Shown here one piece after another: positions 16,802-25,102 of a stretch of DNA of 31,970 nucleotides. A model generated the notes under the pieces. It was not told the origin of the DNA. It saw only the letters and a list, made by a program, of their open reading frames with translations, and made no database searches. Source of the stretch: DAOMFM01 sp035429825. Lineage in GTDB: Bacteria > Acidobacteriota > Blastocatellia > UBA7656 > JADIYM01. Within the stretch, counting starts at the first letter, position 1. Each line of letters opens with the position of its first letter. The stretch covers positions 1 through 31,970 of the forward strand of contig JBGAKX010000044.1 of NCBI GenBank assembly GCA_044224215.1, written 5' to 3'. The position numbers and the translations under genes were made by a program.

Positions 16802-17314
16802 ATGAAAGCGCGCGCACTCGTCTTCACGGCCCTCGCACTCGTCATTCTTGCTTCGCCGGCGGCGTTTGCCCAGCGACTTCCGGACTTCCCGGGCGGCGGT
16901 GGACCCGGGTACATCCCGCATCCCGGCATTGGCGGCAGCGTCATTGCCCGCGCGTACACGTCGGCCACGCTCGCAACCTCGGACGGCCGTGTCATCGGAA
17001 AGGCCAAGACCGCAACGGTTCAAACCACGTCTCAACTGTTGCAGGGCCTGCGGGTGACCGTTCAGGAGCTCGTCGCCGGGTCCGATTACGCGCTCGTCAT
17101 CGACGGCACGCTCGTCGGCACTGCCACCTCGGATGCCAACGGAATCCTACGGATGAAGTTCGTCGACCCGGTCAAGGCGGGTGGACGTGTTCCTGCCATC
17201 CCAGACGCGGTCAAGCCGATCGCAACGGCCCACTCCGTGCAACTCTACGAGGTTGCCGGTCAGCGGCTTGTCGCATCTGGCAATTTCACGCTCAACGGCG
17301 CGCCGCCAAAGTAG
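16802..17314 (+). CDS. Small secreted protein of unknown function
   Basis: 170 aa; I do not recognise a family. Seen: a clear signal peptide (MKARALVFTALALVILASPAAFA-QR), a Gly/Pro-rich linker (FPGGGGPGYIPHPGIGG), then a beta-rich domain with alternating polar/hydrophobic strands (ATSDGRVIGKAKTATV, YALVIDGTLVGTATSDANG, SVQLYEVAGQRLVASGNFTL). Such a pattern could form a small beta-sandwich. Start: ATG 16802 with GAAGGAG upstream. The in-frame extension to 16565 runs through non-coding-looking sequence and is rejected. A 15-bp perfect hairpin follows 28 bp after the stop. The 246-bp gap upstream (16556-16801) is the divergent promoter region shared with the TPR lipoprotein; I see no strong promoter match there. 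Confidence 0.75.
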   Translation: MKARALVFTALALVILASPAAFAQRLPDFPGGGGPGYIPHPGIGGSVIARAYTSATLATSDGRVIGKAKTATVQTTSQLLQGLRVTVQELVAGSDYALVIDGTLVGTATSDANGILRMKFVDPVKAGGRVPAIPDAVKPIATAHSVQLYEVAGQRLVASGNFTLNGAPPK

Positions 17315-17342
17315 CGCGTAACGACGCGAAATTCGTGCATCT

Positions 17343-17379
17343 CGACGGGCCCGGCAGTGAAGAGCTGCCGGGCCCGTCG
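17343..17379. terminator. 15-bp perfect hairpin between two convergent genes
   Basis: Arms CGACGGGCCCGGCAG and CTGCCGGGCCCGTCG with loop TGAAGAG. It lies between the stop of the small secreted protein (17314) and the stop of the PrsW-like gene (17385), in the right place for a bidirectional terminator. Neither side has a T-run (TGTGTC on plus, AGATGC on minus), so termination may be non-canonical. Confidence 0.6.
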
Positions 17380-17384
17380 TGTGT

Positions 17385-18614
17385 CTACCGCAACGCCGCG
17401 CGCCGCGCGGCCAGCTCCTGCCGCAACACCGGGATCTCGCCCAGGCTGCGCGTTTGTGCGCTCTTCTCGGCTGCCTTCAGCGTGTGCCACTTTGACAGCG
17501 CCAGCTTGACCGCGGCGCGTGAGAACGCCTTGGCTGCACGATATCCGCCGAACCCGCGGTACCGCATCCACCGCCAGTGAAACGACATCCGCTTTCGCAG
17601 CGAGGTCACTTCGACGTACTCCATCGGCGTGATCACCCCAAGCGCAACCTCGTCGTACAGAAACTCGCGCACGATCTTGCGCTCGCGGTACAGGCAGTAG
17701 CCGACGGCGCCCATGAAACACAGGAACGCCGGGAGCCACCCAAGCAGGTAGGCTCCAAAGAAGACCTCCGGACCGCCGCTCGTGAGCGTCGCGACCAGGT
17801 TCCACGTCGCGTGAAGCGCGACAGCCATGCAGTAACCCACGATCGGCGCAATCCACACGATCGCGCCCTTCTTCTGTTCTCGAGCGATGCCGATCCCGAT
17901 GCCGGTCATCGACGTGAACAGCGGATGCGCAAACGGTGACATCAGGCCTCGAAGCACGAACAGGACGCCGGCGCCGACCGCACCCGCCTCCATCATTCCC
18001 CGACCGTAGTAGAGGACGTTCTCGACGGTCGCGAATCCAAGCGCGATGACACACGCGAACACGATTCCGTCGACCACGCCGTCGAACTCGCGCCGCAACA
18101 CGAGAAACACGACCAGCAGCCCGAGGCCCTTCATGGCCTCCTCGGCAATCGGGGCCGAGATGACGGCGCCGACGAATTCGCCAACGCCCTCGCCACCCGC
18201 GGACGCGGCAACCGCCGAGGCCGTGTCATTGATCAGCAGCGCGCCAAAGATGGCGATGATCGCGCCCCACAGGAAAGCGAGGAACAGGATCCACCACGGC
18301 TCTGGATCGTAGCGGTCGATGAAGAGCACAATCGGCATGTAGATGACGAGCGGCAGAAACGCCATGATCACCGCGACGGTAAAGACCGAGGGCCCCAGCT
18401 CGAGCACAAAGAGCAGCATGATGAGGACGGCAGCCACAAACGTCACGATGCCGCCGCAGCCGAGCCCCACCATCTGCAGAACGAAGCCGGTGCTCATCGC
18501 TTTTGGCCGCTGGATGACCTGCGGCTGCTGTGGCGGGTACGGCGGGTATGGCGGCCGTGGTGGTCCCGGAGGTTGTCCCGGAGGCTGTCCGGGCGGTGTC
18601 CACTGTTGTGACAT
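17385..18614 (-). CDS. PrsW-family intramembrane metalloprotease
   Basis: 409 aa polytopic membrane protein. Seen: a Pro/Gln/Tyr-rich cytoplasmic N-terminal tail (residues 1-40, repeats of PPGQ and PPYP). Multiple hydrophobic segments begin at GFVLQMVGLGCGGIVTFVAA. The PrsW motifs are present: E-E-x-x-K in APIAEEAMKGLGLL, F-x3-E-N in GFATVENVLYYG, a conserved His in SPFAHPLFTSMTGIGIG, and HATWN near the C-terminal side of the membrane domain. A basic, helical tail of about 90 residues follows. In Bacillus PrsW makes the first cut in the anti-sigma factor RsiW; other family members have unknown targets. Start: ATG 18614 with GAGGT upstream. Longer in-frame starts to 19955 lie antisense to the M48 gene and are rejected. 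It is divergent from the M48 gene with only 45 bp between starts. Confidence 0.87.
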   Translation of the reverse strand: MSQQWTPPGQPPGQPPGPPRPPYPPYPPQQPQVIQRPKAMSTGFVLQMVGLGCGGIVTFVAAVLIMLLFVLELGPSVFTVAVIMAFLPLVIYMPIVLFIDRYDPEPWWILFLAFLWGAIIAIFGALLINDTASAVAASAGGEGVGEFVGAVISAPIAEEAMKGLGLLVVFLVLRREFDGVVDGIVFACVIALGFATVENVLYYGRGMMEAGAVGAGVLFVLRGLMSPFAHPLFTSMTGIGIGIAREQKKGAIVWIAPIVGYCMAVALHATWNLVATLTSGGPEVFFGAYLLGWLPAFLCFMGAVGYCLYRERKIVREFLYDEVALGVITPMEYVEVTSLRKRMSFHWRWMRYRGFGGYRAAKAFSRAAVKLALSKWHTLKAAEKSAQTRSLGEIPVLRQELAARRAALR

Positions 18615-18659
18615 TGGATTACCTCGAAAGGCGTCGCGAGTTCGAGCAGGTCGACAAAG

Positions 18660-19643
18660 TTGCTGCTCGTCATTCTCGTCCTGAGCGCGTCCCCGGCCGC
18701 CTTTGGGGGGTCGGGCGGGAGCGCCTACGACAAGTTCCGAAAGGCTCAATACTCGAACAACGGGCTGCTGAGTCAGCAGGACGAAATGCAGCTTGGCGAG
18801 CAAGTTCACCGCGAGATTCTTACAAAGTACCAGATCGTCAACGATCCCGGAATCAACGCCTATCTTCAGAACCTCGGCGACCGCCTCGTCCGGTCGTCCC
18901 GGAGACCGGACATCCAGTATCGTTTCTATGCCATCGAGGACAACTCGGTCAACGCGTTCGCCATTCCCGGTGGGTACGTCTACGTTCACACGGGCCTCCT
19001 GAACATGGTCCAGAGCGAAGACGAGCTCGCCGGCGCCATGGCCCACGAGATCGGCCACGTCGTCGCGAGACACGGGTTGCGCAACATCAAGAAGGCGCAA
19101 CGCGTCGCGATGATCACGGGGATCATCGGGATCGGAACCGAGATCGCCACGAACGGCAGCGGCGCAGGTCGCGCCGCCCAGCAGGCGGCCACGCTGCTCG
19201 GCGCCGGAATCCTCACGCGCAACAGCCGCGACTTTGAGCGTGAAGCGGATTACCTCGGGCTCTACGACATGACGGCCGCCGGTTACGACCCGACCGCCAT
19301 GGTCCGCCTGTTCCAGCGGCTCGACCACGCGTCGGGCGCGAAAGAAAGCTCCGGCGGCATCTTTGCCAGCCATCCCAACGCCAAGGAGCGCATCGCGAAC
19401 ACCGAATCCGAAATCCAGGCCAACCTGACCGCATCGACGGCCGCACAACCTGCGACGACACGAACGCGCCGTCGACATGCCACGCAGTCCGCAGACGATT
19501 TCCAGAGCATGAAACAGGCTCTTGCTGGCTACAACGGATCGGCTCCCACCGTGTATGGGAATCGTGCGCCGCAGCAGTATCCGACGGATCCGCAGAACCA
19601 GCCGGTTCGCAACGATCGTCCCGTCCTGACGCGAAAACCCTAA
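18660..19643 (+). CDS. Secreted M48-family metalloprotease
   Basis: 327 aa zinc protease related to BepA/LoiP-type periplasmic proteases that act in outer-membrane protein quality control. Seen: a hydrophobic signal-like start (LLVILVLSASPAAFGG); the family stretch LGEQVHREILTKYQIVNDPGINAY; the catalytic HEIGH (HExxH) in MAHEIGHVVARHG; the third zinc ligand in FEREADYLGL; and ASHPNAKERI. The tail after residue 260 is rich in Thr, Gln, Pro and Arg and looks disordered. Start: TTG at 18660 is the only usable start before an in-frame TGA at 18609; GCAGG lies 9 nt upstream. The resulting signal peptide lacks the usual positive N-terminal charge, so export could be weak or the start non-canonical. 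The stop TAA (19641-19643) overlaps the stop of the convergent VWA gene by 4 bp. Confidence 0.88.
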   Translation: MLLVILVLSASPAAFGGSGGSAYDKFRKAQYSNNGLLSQQDEMQLGEQVHREILTKYQIVNDPGINAYLQNLGDRLVRSSRRPDIQYRFYAIEDNSVNAFAIPGGYVYVHTGLLNMVQSEDELAGAMAHEIGHVVARHGLRNIKKAQRVAMITGIIGIGTEIATNGSGAGRAAQQAATLLGAGILTRNSRDFEREADYLGLYDMTAAGYDPTAMVRLFQRLDHASGAKESSGGIFASHPNAKERIANTESEIQANLTASTAAQPATTRTRRRHATQSADDFQSMKQALAGYNGSAPTVYGNRAPQQYPTDPQNQPVRNDRPVLTRKP

Positions 19644-20890
19644 CCGACGCGCGTCCGGCGCCTGCGCAGAAAGTCCATCATGATGTACTGCCCGAGGTTT
19701 CGCGTCGTCGCGAAATAGGCCTTCCCGCGACAGATTGCCGTCATCTCTTTCACAAACTCGACGAGGTGATGATCGACAGCCAGCATGAACGTGTTGACCT
19801 GGATTCCCGAACGCGCGCAGCGCGCGACCTCGCGCATCGTCTCGTCGCGAATCTCCGGATCCAGCCCGAACGGATTCTTGTAGATCTCGCCATCCGGTAG
19901 CGTGATCGCGGACGGCTTTCCATCCGTGATCATGATGATCTGACGCATGTCGCATCGTTGCGAGAGCAGTATCCGGCGCGCCAGCCGGAGCCCCTCGCGC
20001 GTGTTCGTGTGATACGGCCCGACCTGCACCTGCGCCAGCCGAGCCACGGGTACCTCTTCGGCCGAATCGTGAAACAGGACGAGCCGAATCGAGTCGCCCG
20101 GAAACTGCGTCCGGATCAGGTGCGCAAGCGCCAGTCCCACGCGCTTCGCGGGCGTGAACCTGTCCTCGCCGTACAGGATCATGCTATGCGAGCAGTCGAG
20201 CATCAGCACCGTTGCACAGGATGACCGATACTCGGACTGGTGGACCATGAGATCGCCGTACTCGAGGTTGACCGGAACGCCGAGTCCCTCGCGCGAAATT
20301 GCCGATGCAAGCGTCGCGTTCACGTCGAGGTTCAACGTGTCGCCGAATTCGTACGGCTTCGATCCGAGGCTCGCCTCCACACCGGTTGCAAGCTTGTCGG
20401 TATCGTGACCGCCAAAACTCGAGCGCCCGATCGATCCCATCAGCGCGCGCAGCGCCTTGTGCCCAAGCAGGTCGAGCCCCTTCTCGGTCACCTCGAAACG
20501 GACGGGAACGTCCGACGCCGGGCCCGTCTCGCCCTCGCCGTCACCGTCCCACTGCCCCGCGGCAAGGCGTTCGATGTCGTCGACCGAGAGATACCCCTCG
20601 GCGATCAGGCGTTCGATGAGACGGTCCACGAGATCGCGCATGACGGCCTCGCTGATCTCGCCGTCGTCTCCCCGCAGCGCCTCGAGCTCGTCCTCGGAGA
20701 GAAATCCCTCGCGAAACAGAAGCCGCAGCAACGCATCGCGAAGCGATTCGACCGACGAGTTTCCGCCCAATCGACGCCTGCCGCGGAAGCCGCTCTGGAG
20801 GAAGAAGTCGGCGAGCGACTGCATCAGATCCTCGAGACTGAGCGCGTCGAGATCGAATCCGCTCCACTTCCCATATGTCGTGTACTTCAT
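19640..20890 (-). CDS. von Willebrand factor A domain protein, partner of MoxR-like ATPase
   Basis: 416 aa. Seen: an N-terminal helical, acidic half (residues 1-215, with SLEDLMQSLADFFLQSGF and many Asp/Glu). A VWA domain follows with a complete metal-ion-dependent adhesion site: D-x-S-x-S in LMLDCSHSM and the later TDG in IIMITDGKPSAI. No signal peptide or membrane segment is visible, so it is probably cytoplasmic. Family knowledge: MoxR-type AAA+ ATPases work with VWA proteins, much as Mg-chelatase BchI works with BchD, to remodel or insert metal into a target. Context: it lies 27 bp downstream of a MoxR-like ATPase gene on the same strand, a clear two-gene operon. Start: ATG 20890 with GAGGT 11 nt upstream. 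The target of the pair is unknown. Confidence 0.85.
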   Translation of the reverse strand: MKYTTYGKWSGFDLDALSLEDLMQSLADFFLQSGFRGRRRLGGNSSVESLRDALLRLLFREGFLSEDELEALRGDDGEISEAVMRDLVDRLIERLIAEGYLSVDDIERLAAGQWDGDGEGETGPASDVPVRFEVTEKGLDLLGHKALRALMGSIGRSSFGGHDTDKLATGVEASLGSKPYEFGDTLNLDVNATLASAISREGLGVPVNLEYGDLMVHQSEYRSSCATVLMLDCSHSMILYGEDRFTPAKRVGLALAHLIRTQFPGDSIRLVLFHDSAEEVPVARLAQVQVGPYHTNTREGLRLARRILLSQRCDMRQIIMITDGKPSAITLPDGEIYKNPFGLDPEIRDETMREVARCARSGIQVNTFMLAVDHHLVEFVKEMTAICRGKAYFATTRNLGQYIMMDFLRRRRTRVG

Positions 20891-20917
20891 CGATCGACCC
20901 GCTACACCTCGCGAGGT

Positions 20918-22390
20918 CTAGTTGATCCCGCCGGACTCGTTCCAGCCTTGCGGCAGGCGCTCGCGACGATCGACGGCCCGCCTCGCATAGGAAAACGTCT
21001 CGCTTCGGCTGATCCGGCCGCTCGCGTACAGGCCCTCGAGCAGCAGTTCGACATATGCGACGACCATCGCATCGTCGTCTGCCGCGGCAAGACCGGATTC
21101 CCTGACGCCGTCGACGAGGTCCGGAACGCGCGCAAACGCTCGTACGAGCTCATCTACCGACACAAGGTCGCCCAGCTCGAGCACATTGCCGGCGTCGAAC
21201 CACGCGACGATCCGCTTCTGGTCGATGACGTCGAGCGTCTCGATCGCCACCGCTCGCGTCGCGTCCTTGATCAGATCGCGAGCGATCTTCTCGCCGCCCT
21301 GCTGCTCGCCGTCGTACTCGAGCTCGATCTTGCCGGTGATCGCGGGAATGGCGGCGTACACGTCCACGAGCCGTGGGACCGCTTCGGCTTCACCGATCCC
21401 GAGCGCGCGTCGTTCGGCGTTGCTGACCACGATCTCGAGCACCGAGATCGGCAGCCGCTGGCTCACGCCGGACCGGCGATCGACGCGCTTGTCCTCGCGT
21501 GCGGCGAACGCGATGTGCTCGACAACCTCTCTCACGAACTCGGGAATGCGCACCGGAACCGCGTCACCGCGCGCGGTCCAGGCCTCCTGCCCCGTGATGC
21601 GAACACCGTCGTCGACCGTGCGAGGATAGTGCGTCGCCACCTCGGACCCGATGCGGTCCTTGAGCGGCGTGATGATCTTGCCGCGCGCGGTGTAGTCCTC
21701 CGGATTGGCCGAGAACACCAGGCAGACGTCGAGCGGAAGGCGCACGGGGTACCCCTTAATCTGGACGTCGCCCTCCTGCATGATGTTGAACAGTCCGACC
21801 TGGATCTTGCCGGCGAGATCAGGAAGCTCGTTGATCGCAAATATCCCGCGATTGGCTCGCGGCAGCAGCCCGTAGTGGATCGTCAGCTCGTCCGACAGCT
21901 GATGGCCTCCGCGAGCGGCCTTGATCGGATCGACGTCGCCGATGATGTCGGCGATCGTCACGTCGGGTGTCGCGAGTTTCTCGACGTATCGGGCGTCACG
22001 GCCAACGAATGCGATCGGCGTGCGGTCGCCCATCTCGGCGATCAGGTCGCGGCACGCGCGACAGATCGGACGGTACGGATTGTCGTTGACCTCGCATCCC
22101 GCAACGACGGGCATCTCGTCGTCGAGCAGGTCCGCGAGCGCCCGCAGCAACCTGCTCTTTGCCTGTCCGCGCAGACCAAGCAGGATCATGTTGTGCCGCG
22201 ACAGCACGGCGTTGACGATCTGAGGGATCACCGTGTCGTCGTAGCCGTAGACGCCGGAAAAAAGCTCGTCGCCGCCACGTAACCTCGCAACGAGGTTTTC
22301 GCGCATCTCGTCCTTTACCGATCGGTTCCGCAGACGATCTTCGGAGTACCAGCTCGTTCGCAGTTCGCCCAGCGTCGACGGTTTCGTCAT
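20918..22390 (-). CDS. MoxR / Mg-chelatase-like AAA+ ATPase
   Basis: 490 aa cytoplasmic AAA+ protein. Seen: Walker A-like GLRGQAKSRLLRAL (G-x2-G-x-x-K-S) around residue 70; a cysteine cluster just after it (CEVNDNPYRPICRACRDL); and Walker B-type RGIFAINELPDLAGKIQ. Sensor-type VFSANPEDYTARGKI and the arginine-containing TPLKDRIGSEV follow, then a helical lid and a C-terminal half not found in short MoxR proteins. Start: ATG 22390 (MTKPSTLGELRTSW), because TATACT lies 6 nt upstream; the extension to 22492 would cross that promoter. The first gene of a moxR-vwa operon and divergent from the TolB-kinase gene. Likely role: ATP-driven remodelling with the VWA partner. The three cysteines could bind metal but this is not shown. 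Confidence 0.85.
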   Translation of the reverse strand: MTKPSTLGELRTSWYSEDRLRNRSVKDEMRENLVARLRGGDELFSGVYGYDDTVIPQIVNAVLSRHNMILLGLRGQAKSRLLRALADLLDDEMPVVAGCEVNDNPYRPICRACRDLIAEMGDRTPIAFVGRDARYVEKLATPDVTIADIIGDVDPIKAARGGHQLSDELTIHYGLLPRANRGIFAINELPDLAGKIQVGLFNIMQEGDVQIKGYPVRLPLDVCLVFSANPEDYTARGKIITPLKDRIGSEVATHYPRTVDDGVRITGQEAWTARGDAVPVRIPEFVREVVEHIAFAAREDKRVDRRSGVSQRLPISVLEIVVSNAERRALGIGEAEAVPRLVDVYAAIPAITGKIELEYDGEQQGGEKIARDLIKDATRAVAIETLDVIDQKRIVAWFDAGNVLELGDLVSVDELVRAFARVPDLVDGVRESGLAAADDDAMVVAYVELLLEGLYASGRISRSETFSYARRAVDRRERLPQGWNESGGIN

Positions 22391-22396
22391 TGCACG

Positions 22397-22402
22397 AGTA
22401 TA
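22397..22402 (-). promoter_or_regulatory. -10 box (TATACT) of the moxR-vwa operon; likely leaderless
   Basis: On the minus strand TATACT is followed by CGTGCA and then ATG at 22390. This 6-nt spacing places the transcription start on or next to the start codon, and no Shine-Dalgarno can fit between. No convincing -35 is visible. Confidence 0.55.
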
Positions 22403-22449
22403 GCAGCGGCTCCATTGCGCGCGGTCCGATTGGCGAACGATTGCCCGCC

Positions 22450-22477
22450 TTGCCGCCCAAGGGGCCGTGTGTATAAT
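22450..22477 (+). promoter_or_regulatory. Promoter of the TolB-domain kinase gene
   Basis: Perfect -10 TATAAT (22472-22477) with a weak -35 TTGCCG (22450-22455) at 16-nt spacing. The start would be near 22484, giving about 10 nt of leader to GTG 22495 or about 50 nt to ATG 22534. Confidence 0.6.
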
Positions 22478-22533
22478 CTGGGACTTAGCCACGGGTGACT
22501 TCGTCCTCCTTTTCGACCCGCGCTGACAGGGAG

Positions 22534-25026
22534 ATGGTCGGCAAGACGCTCCTCCACTACCGCGTACTCAAAGAGCTCGGAAAGGGCGGCATGGGAGTCG
22601 TCTATAAGGCCGAGGATCTGAAACTGCATCGGATCGTCGCCCTCAAGGTGCTCCTCGGCAACCTCGTCAGCGACGAGAAGGCGCGCAAACGCTTTCTCCG
22701 CGAAGCCCGCGCCGCCTCCGCCATCGACCACCCGAACATCTGCACCGTCTACGAAATCAACGAAACCCCCGACCTGCTGTTCTTTGTCATGCAGTACGTC
22801 GAAGGGTCGACGCTCAAGAAGACGATCAACGGGCGCGCGATGCCGGTCGAAATCGCGCTCGAGATCTCGCTCCAGCTGACTGATGCCCTCGCGGAAGCGC
22901 ATTCGCACGGCATCATCCACCGCGACATCAAGTCGTCGAACATCGTGATGACCGAGCGCGGGCAGCCCAAGATTCTCGACTTCGGGCTCGCGAAGTTGAC
23001 CGAGCCGACGAGCAGCAGGTTCCGTGTCGGCGGCGGCGACGTCGGCGGCCTGACGGAATTGACGCAGGCCGGCGTCCCGTTCGGCACGGCGAGCTACATG
23101 TCGCCCGAGCAGGCGCAGGGCGAGCGGGCGGACCATCGGTCGGACATCTACTCGCTCGGCGTTGTGATCTACGAGATGGTCGCAGGCAAGCTGCCCTTCC
23201 GCGGCAAGACGAGCATCGACGTGATGCACGGCGTGATACACGACGCGCCGCCGCCGCTTCCCGAGGGGATTCCAAAGCTCTTTGCAAAGATCATCGAGCG
23301 CGCCATCGCAAAGCGGCCCGAGGACAGGTTCCAGACGGCGGCCGAGATGCTCGAGGAGCTGAAGCGCGCCGCGCGGATCATCTACACGGAGCGCCGCGAC
23401 ATGCCCGTCGATCGCGCCGCGTCGTTGCAGGCGATACGGCCCGACCCGCGTCCGTCCACGCTCGGCCGGGCCGTCCGCTGGCTGAAGCGCAGCGTCCTTG
23501 GCGGCGAAGGTGCGGGGAGCTCTACCGACGAGCCGAGCCACGAGGTATCGATCGAGGTGAGCGACAAGTCCCAGTCGGTCTTTGGCGGCACCTCGACACG
23601 CGACAAACGCGCGATCGCGATTCTCCCGTTCAAGAACGTGTCGGGCGATCCGGCGAGCGACTTCTATGGGTTTTCGCTCGCCGATAGCGTCATCACGGAG
23701 CTCGCCCAGCTGAAGTCCCTCATCGTCCGGCCGTCCACATACATCGCCAAGTACCAGAACATCGAGGTCGATCCGCGACAGGTGGGCATGGAGCTTGCGG
23801 TCGATTCGGTCCTCGTCGGGAGCTACATCAGATCGGGCGATCGATTCCGACTCACGCCCCAGCTGATCGACATCACGACGGGCGAGATCATCTGGAGCGA
23901 CAAGATCGACCTTGACTCCAAGGACATCATCACGCTCCAGGACAAGATCTCGCAGCACATCGTCGACGGACTCAGGATCCGGATCAGCGACCAGGAGCAG
24001 GACCGGCTCGCACGCGCGGCGACCGTCAACTCCGAGGCCTACGAGGCGTACTTGCGCGGCCGCAGCCTCCTGAACGACTTCGTGACGCACACGCTGAACC
24101 GTACCGACCTCGACGAGGCGTGTTCTGCGTTCAAGCGTGCGATTGCGCTCGATCCGGACTTCGTGCTCGCGCACTCCGCGCTCGGCGTAGCCTTCTCAAC
24201 GTACGTGATGAAGGGAATGGGCGGCGTCTCGTACTACGACGAGGCCGAGTCCGCGTGCAACCGCGCGCTCGAGCTCGATCCAAAGGCCGTTGAGCCGCGC
24301 ATCACGCTCGTCTACATCTACATGGGCAGCGGCGAGAAGCAGCGGGCTCGCGAACTGGTCGAGCAGCTGCGCAGTGAGGCTCCGAACAATACGGCCATCC
24401 GATTCGTCGCAGGCACGCTATACCGGCTCGACGGCCGGTACGACGAGGCGCTCCGCGAGTTCGACCGCCAGCTGCGCATCAACCCGACCGAGATCGCGCC
24501 CGTGTCGTACAACCGGGCCCGTATCTTCATGTACACGGGCGACTTCGAGACCGCGCTTGCCGAGATCGAGCGCGGCCGCGCCGTCGAACCCGACCATCCG
24601 CTGTTACGGGCGTTCCAGGCGCAGATCCTCTATTACCAGGGCAAGCTCGACGAGGCCGCATCCACCTTTGAAGAGGTCTTTGAGCTGGCGCCGAGCATGC
24701 GCGGCCTGTTGCCGATGCTCGCGATGGTCTACGTCGCGCGGGGCGAGCGAGATCGCGCCGACGACCTGATCGGACACGACGTGATCGATGCGGCGTGCGC
24801 CGACTTTGACATCGCGTACTGGCTTGCGTCGCTCTACACGCTCGAAGGCGACCGGGACGAGGCGCTGACGTGGCTGACGCGCGCGATCGAGCTCGGCAAC
24901 GAGAACCTTCCGTGGTTCGAGCGTGATCCGAACTGGGACTCGCTTCGGGACGACGAGGAGTACAAGGGAGTGCTCGCGCGTCTGCGCGAGGCGCACGAGG
25001 CCGCGACGACGGACGTCCACAGATAG
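22534..25026 (+). CDS. Ser/Thr protein kinase with TolB-like domain and TPR repeats
   Basis: 830 aa from ATG 22534. Seen: a Hanks-type kinase domain (about residues 8-285) with glycine loop GKGGMGVVYKAED, lysine in VALKVL, catalytic IIHRDIKSSN, DFGLAK, and SPEQ-x-RSDIYSLGV; all key residues are present, so it should be active. A Gly-rich insert (FRVGGGDVGGLTELT) lies in the activation segment. Next, about 358-495, a TolB-N/FlgO-like domain begins at AIAILPFKNVSGD, with SVLVGSYIRSGDRFRLTPQL. TPR-type repeats fill about 500-820 (CSAFKRAIALDPDF, CNRALELDPKAVEP, REFDRQLRINPTEI). No membrane segment is visible between kinase and sensor, so it is probably soluble. Start: kinases of this type usually begin as MVGKTLLHYRVLKELGKGGMG does here. 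GTG 22495 would add 13 residues and cannot be excluded. It is convergent with the giant kinase (76 bp between stops). Substrate unknown. Confidence 0.88.
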   Translation: MVGKTLLHYRVLKELGKGGMGVVYKAEDLKLHRIVALKVLLGNLVSDEKARKRFLREARAASAIDHPNICTVYEINETPDLLFFVMQYVEGSTLKKTINGRAMPVEIALEISLQLTDALAEAHSHGIIHRDIKSSNIVMTERGQPKILDFGLAKLTEPTSSRFRVGGGDVGGLTELTQAGVPFGTASYMSPEQAQGERADHRSDIYSLGVVIYEMVAGKLPFRGKTSIDVMHGVIHDAPPPLPEGIPKLFAKIIERAIAKRPEDRFQTAAEMLEELKRAARIIYTERRDMPVDRAASLQAIRPDPRPSTLGRAVRWLKRSVLGGEGAGSSTDEPSHEVSIEVSDKSQSVFGGTSTRDKRAIAILPFKNVSGDPASDFYGFSLADSVITELAQLKSLIVRPSTYIAKYQNIEVDPRQVGMELAVDSVLVGSYIRSGDRFRLTPQLIDITTGEIIWSDKIDLDSKDIITLQDKISQHIVDGLRIRISDQEQDRLARAATVNSEAYEAYLRGRSLLNDFVTHTLNRTDLDEACSAFKRAIALDPDFVLAHSALGVAFSTYVMKGMGGVSYYDEAESACNRALELDPKAVEPRITLVYIYMGSGEKQRARELVEQLRSEAPNNTAIRFVAGTLYRLDGRYDEALREFDRQLRINPTEIAPVSYNRARIFMYTGDFETALAEIERGRAVEPDHPLLRAFQAQILYYQGKLDEAASTFEEVFELAPSMRGLLPMLAMVYVARGERDRADDLIGHDVIDAACADFDIAYWLASLYTLEGDRDEALTWLTRAIELGNENLPWFERDPNWDSLRDDEEYKGVLARLREAHEAATTDVHR

Positions 25027-25102
25027 CAGCGCTCGCCTGGTCCAACTCGCGCCGTCACGTCGACGTGTGTGGTCGTCCGGTACGACGTGTCAATGTCCCA
25101 CG

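Noticed and set aside
18537..18603. Repetitive GGCGGGTA / CCCGGAGG-like units
   Set aside because: They are inside the PrsW-like gene and encode its Pro-rich N-terminal tail, so they are coding low-complexity sequence rather than a separate repeat element.
18615..19955. Long N-terminal extension of the PrsW-like protein
   Set aside because: It is antisense to the M48 protease gene; the ATG at 18614 has a ribosome site and gives a sensible Pro-rich tail.
20240..22282. 680-codon open frame on the plus strand
   Set aside because: Antisense to the vwa and moxR genes, both of which have clear motifs; shadow frame.
22387..24174. 595-codon open frame on the minus strand
   Set aside because: Antisense to the kinase domain and TolB part of the plus-strand kinase; no motif.
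25056..25067. Palindrome CACGTCGACGTG in the convergent gap between the two kinase genes
   Set aside because: Perfect but short, with no T-tract and no second copy noticed; chance is likely in GC-rich DNA.
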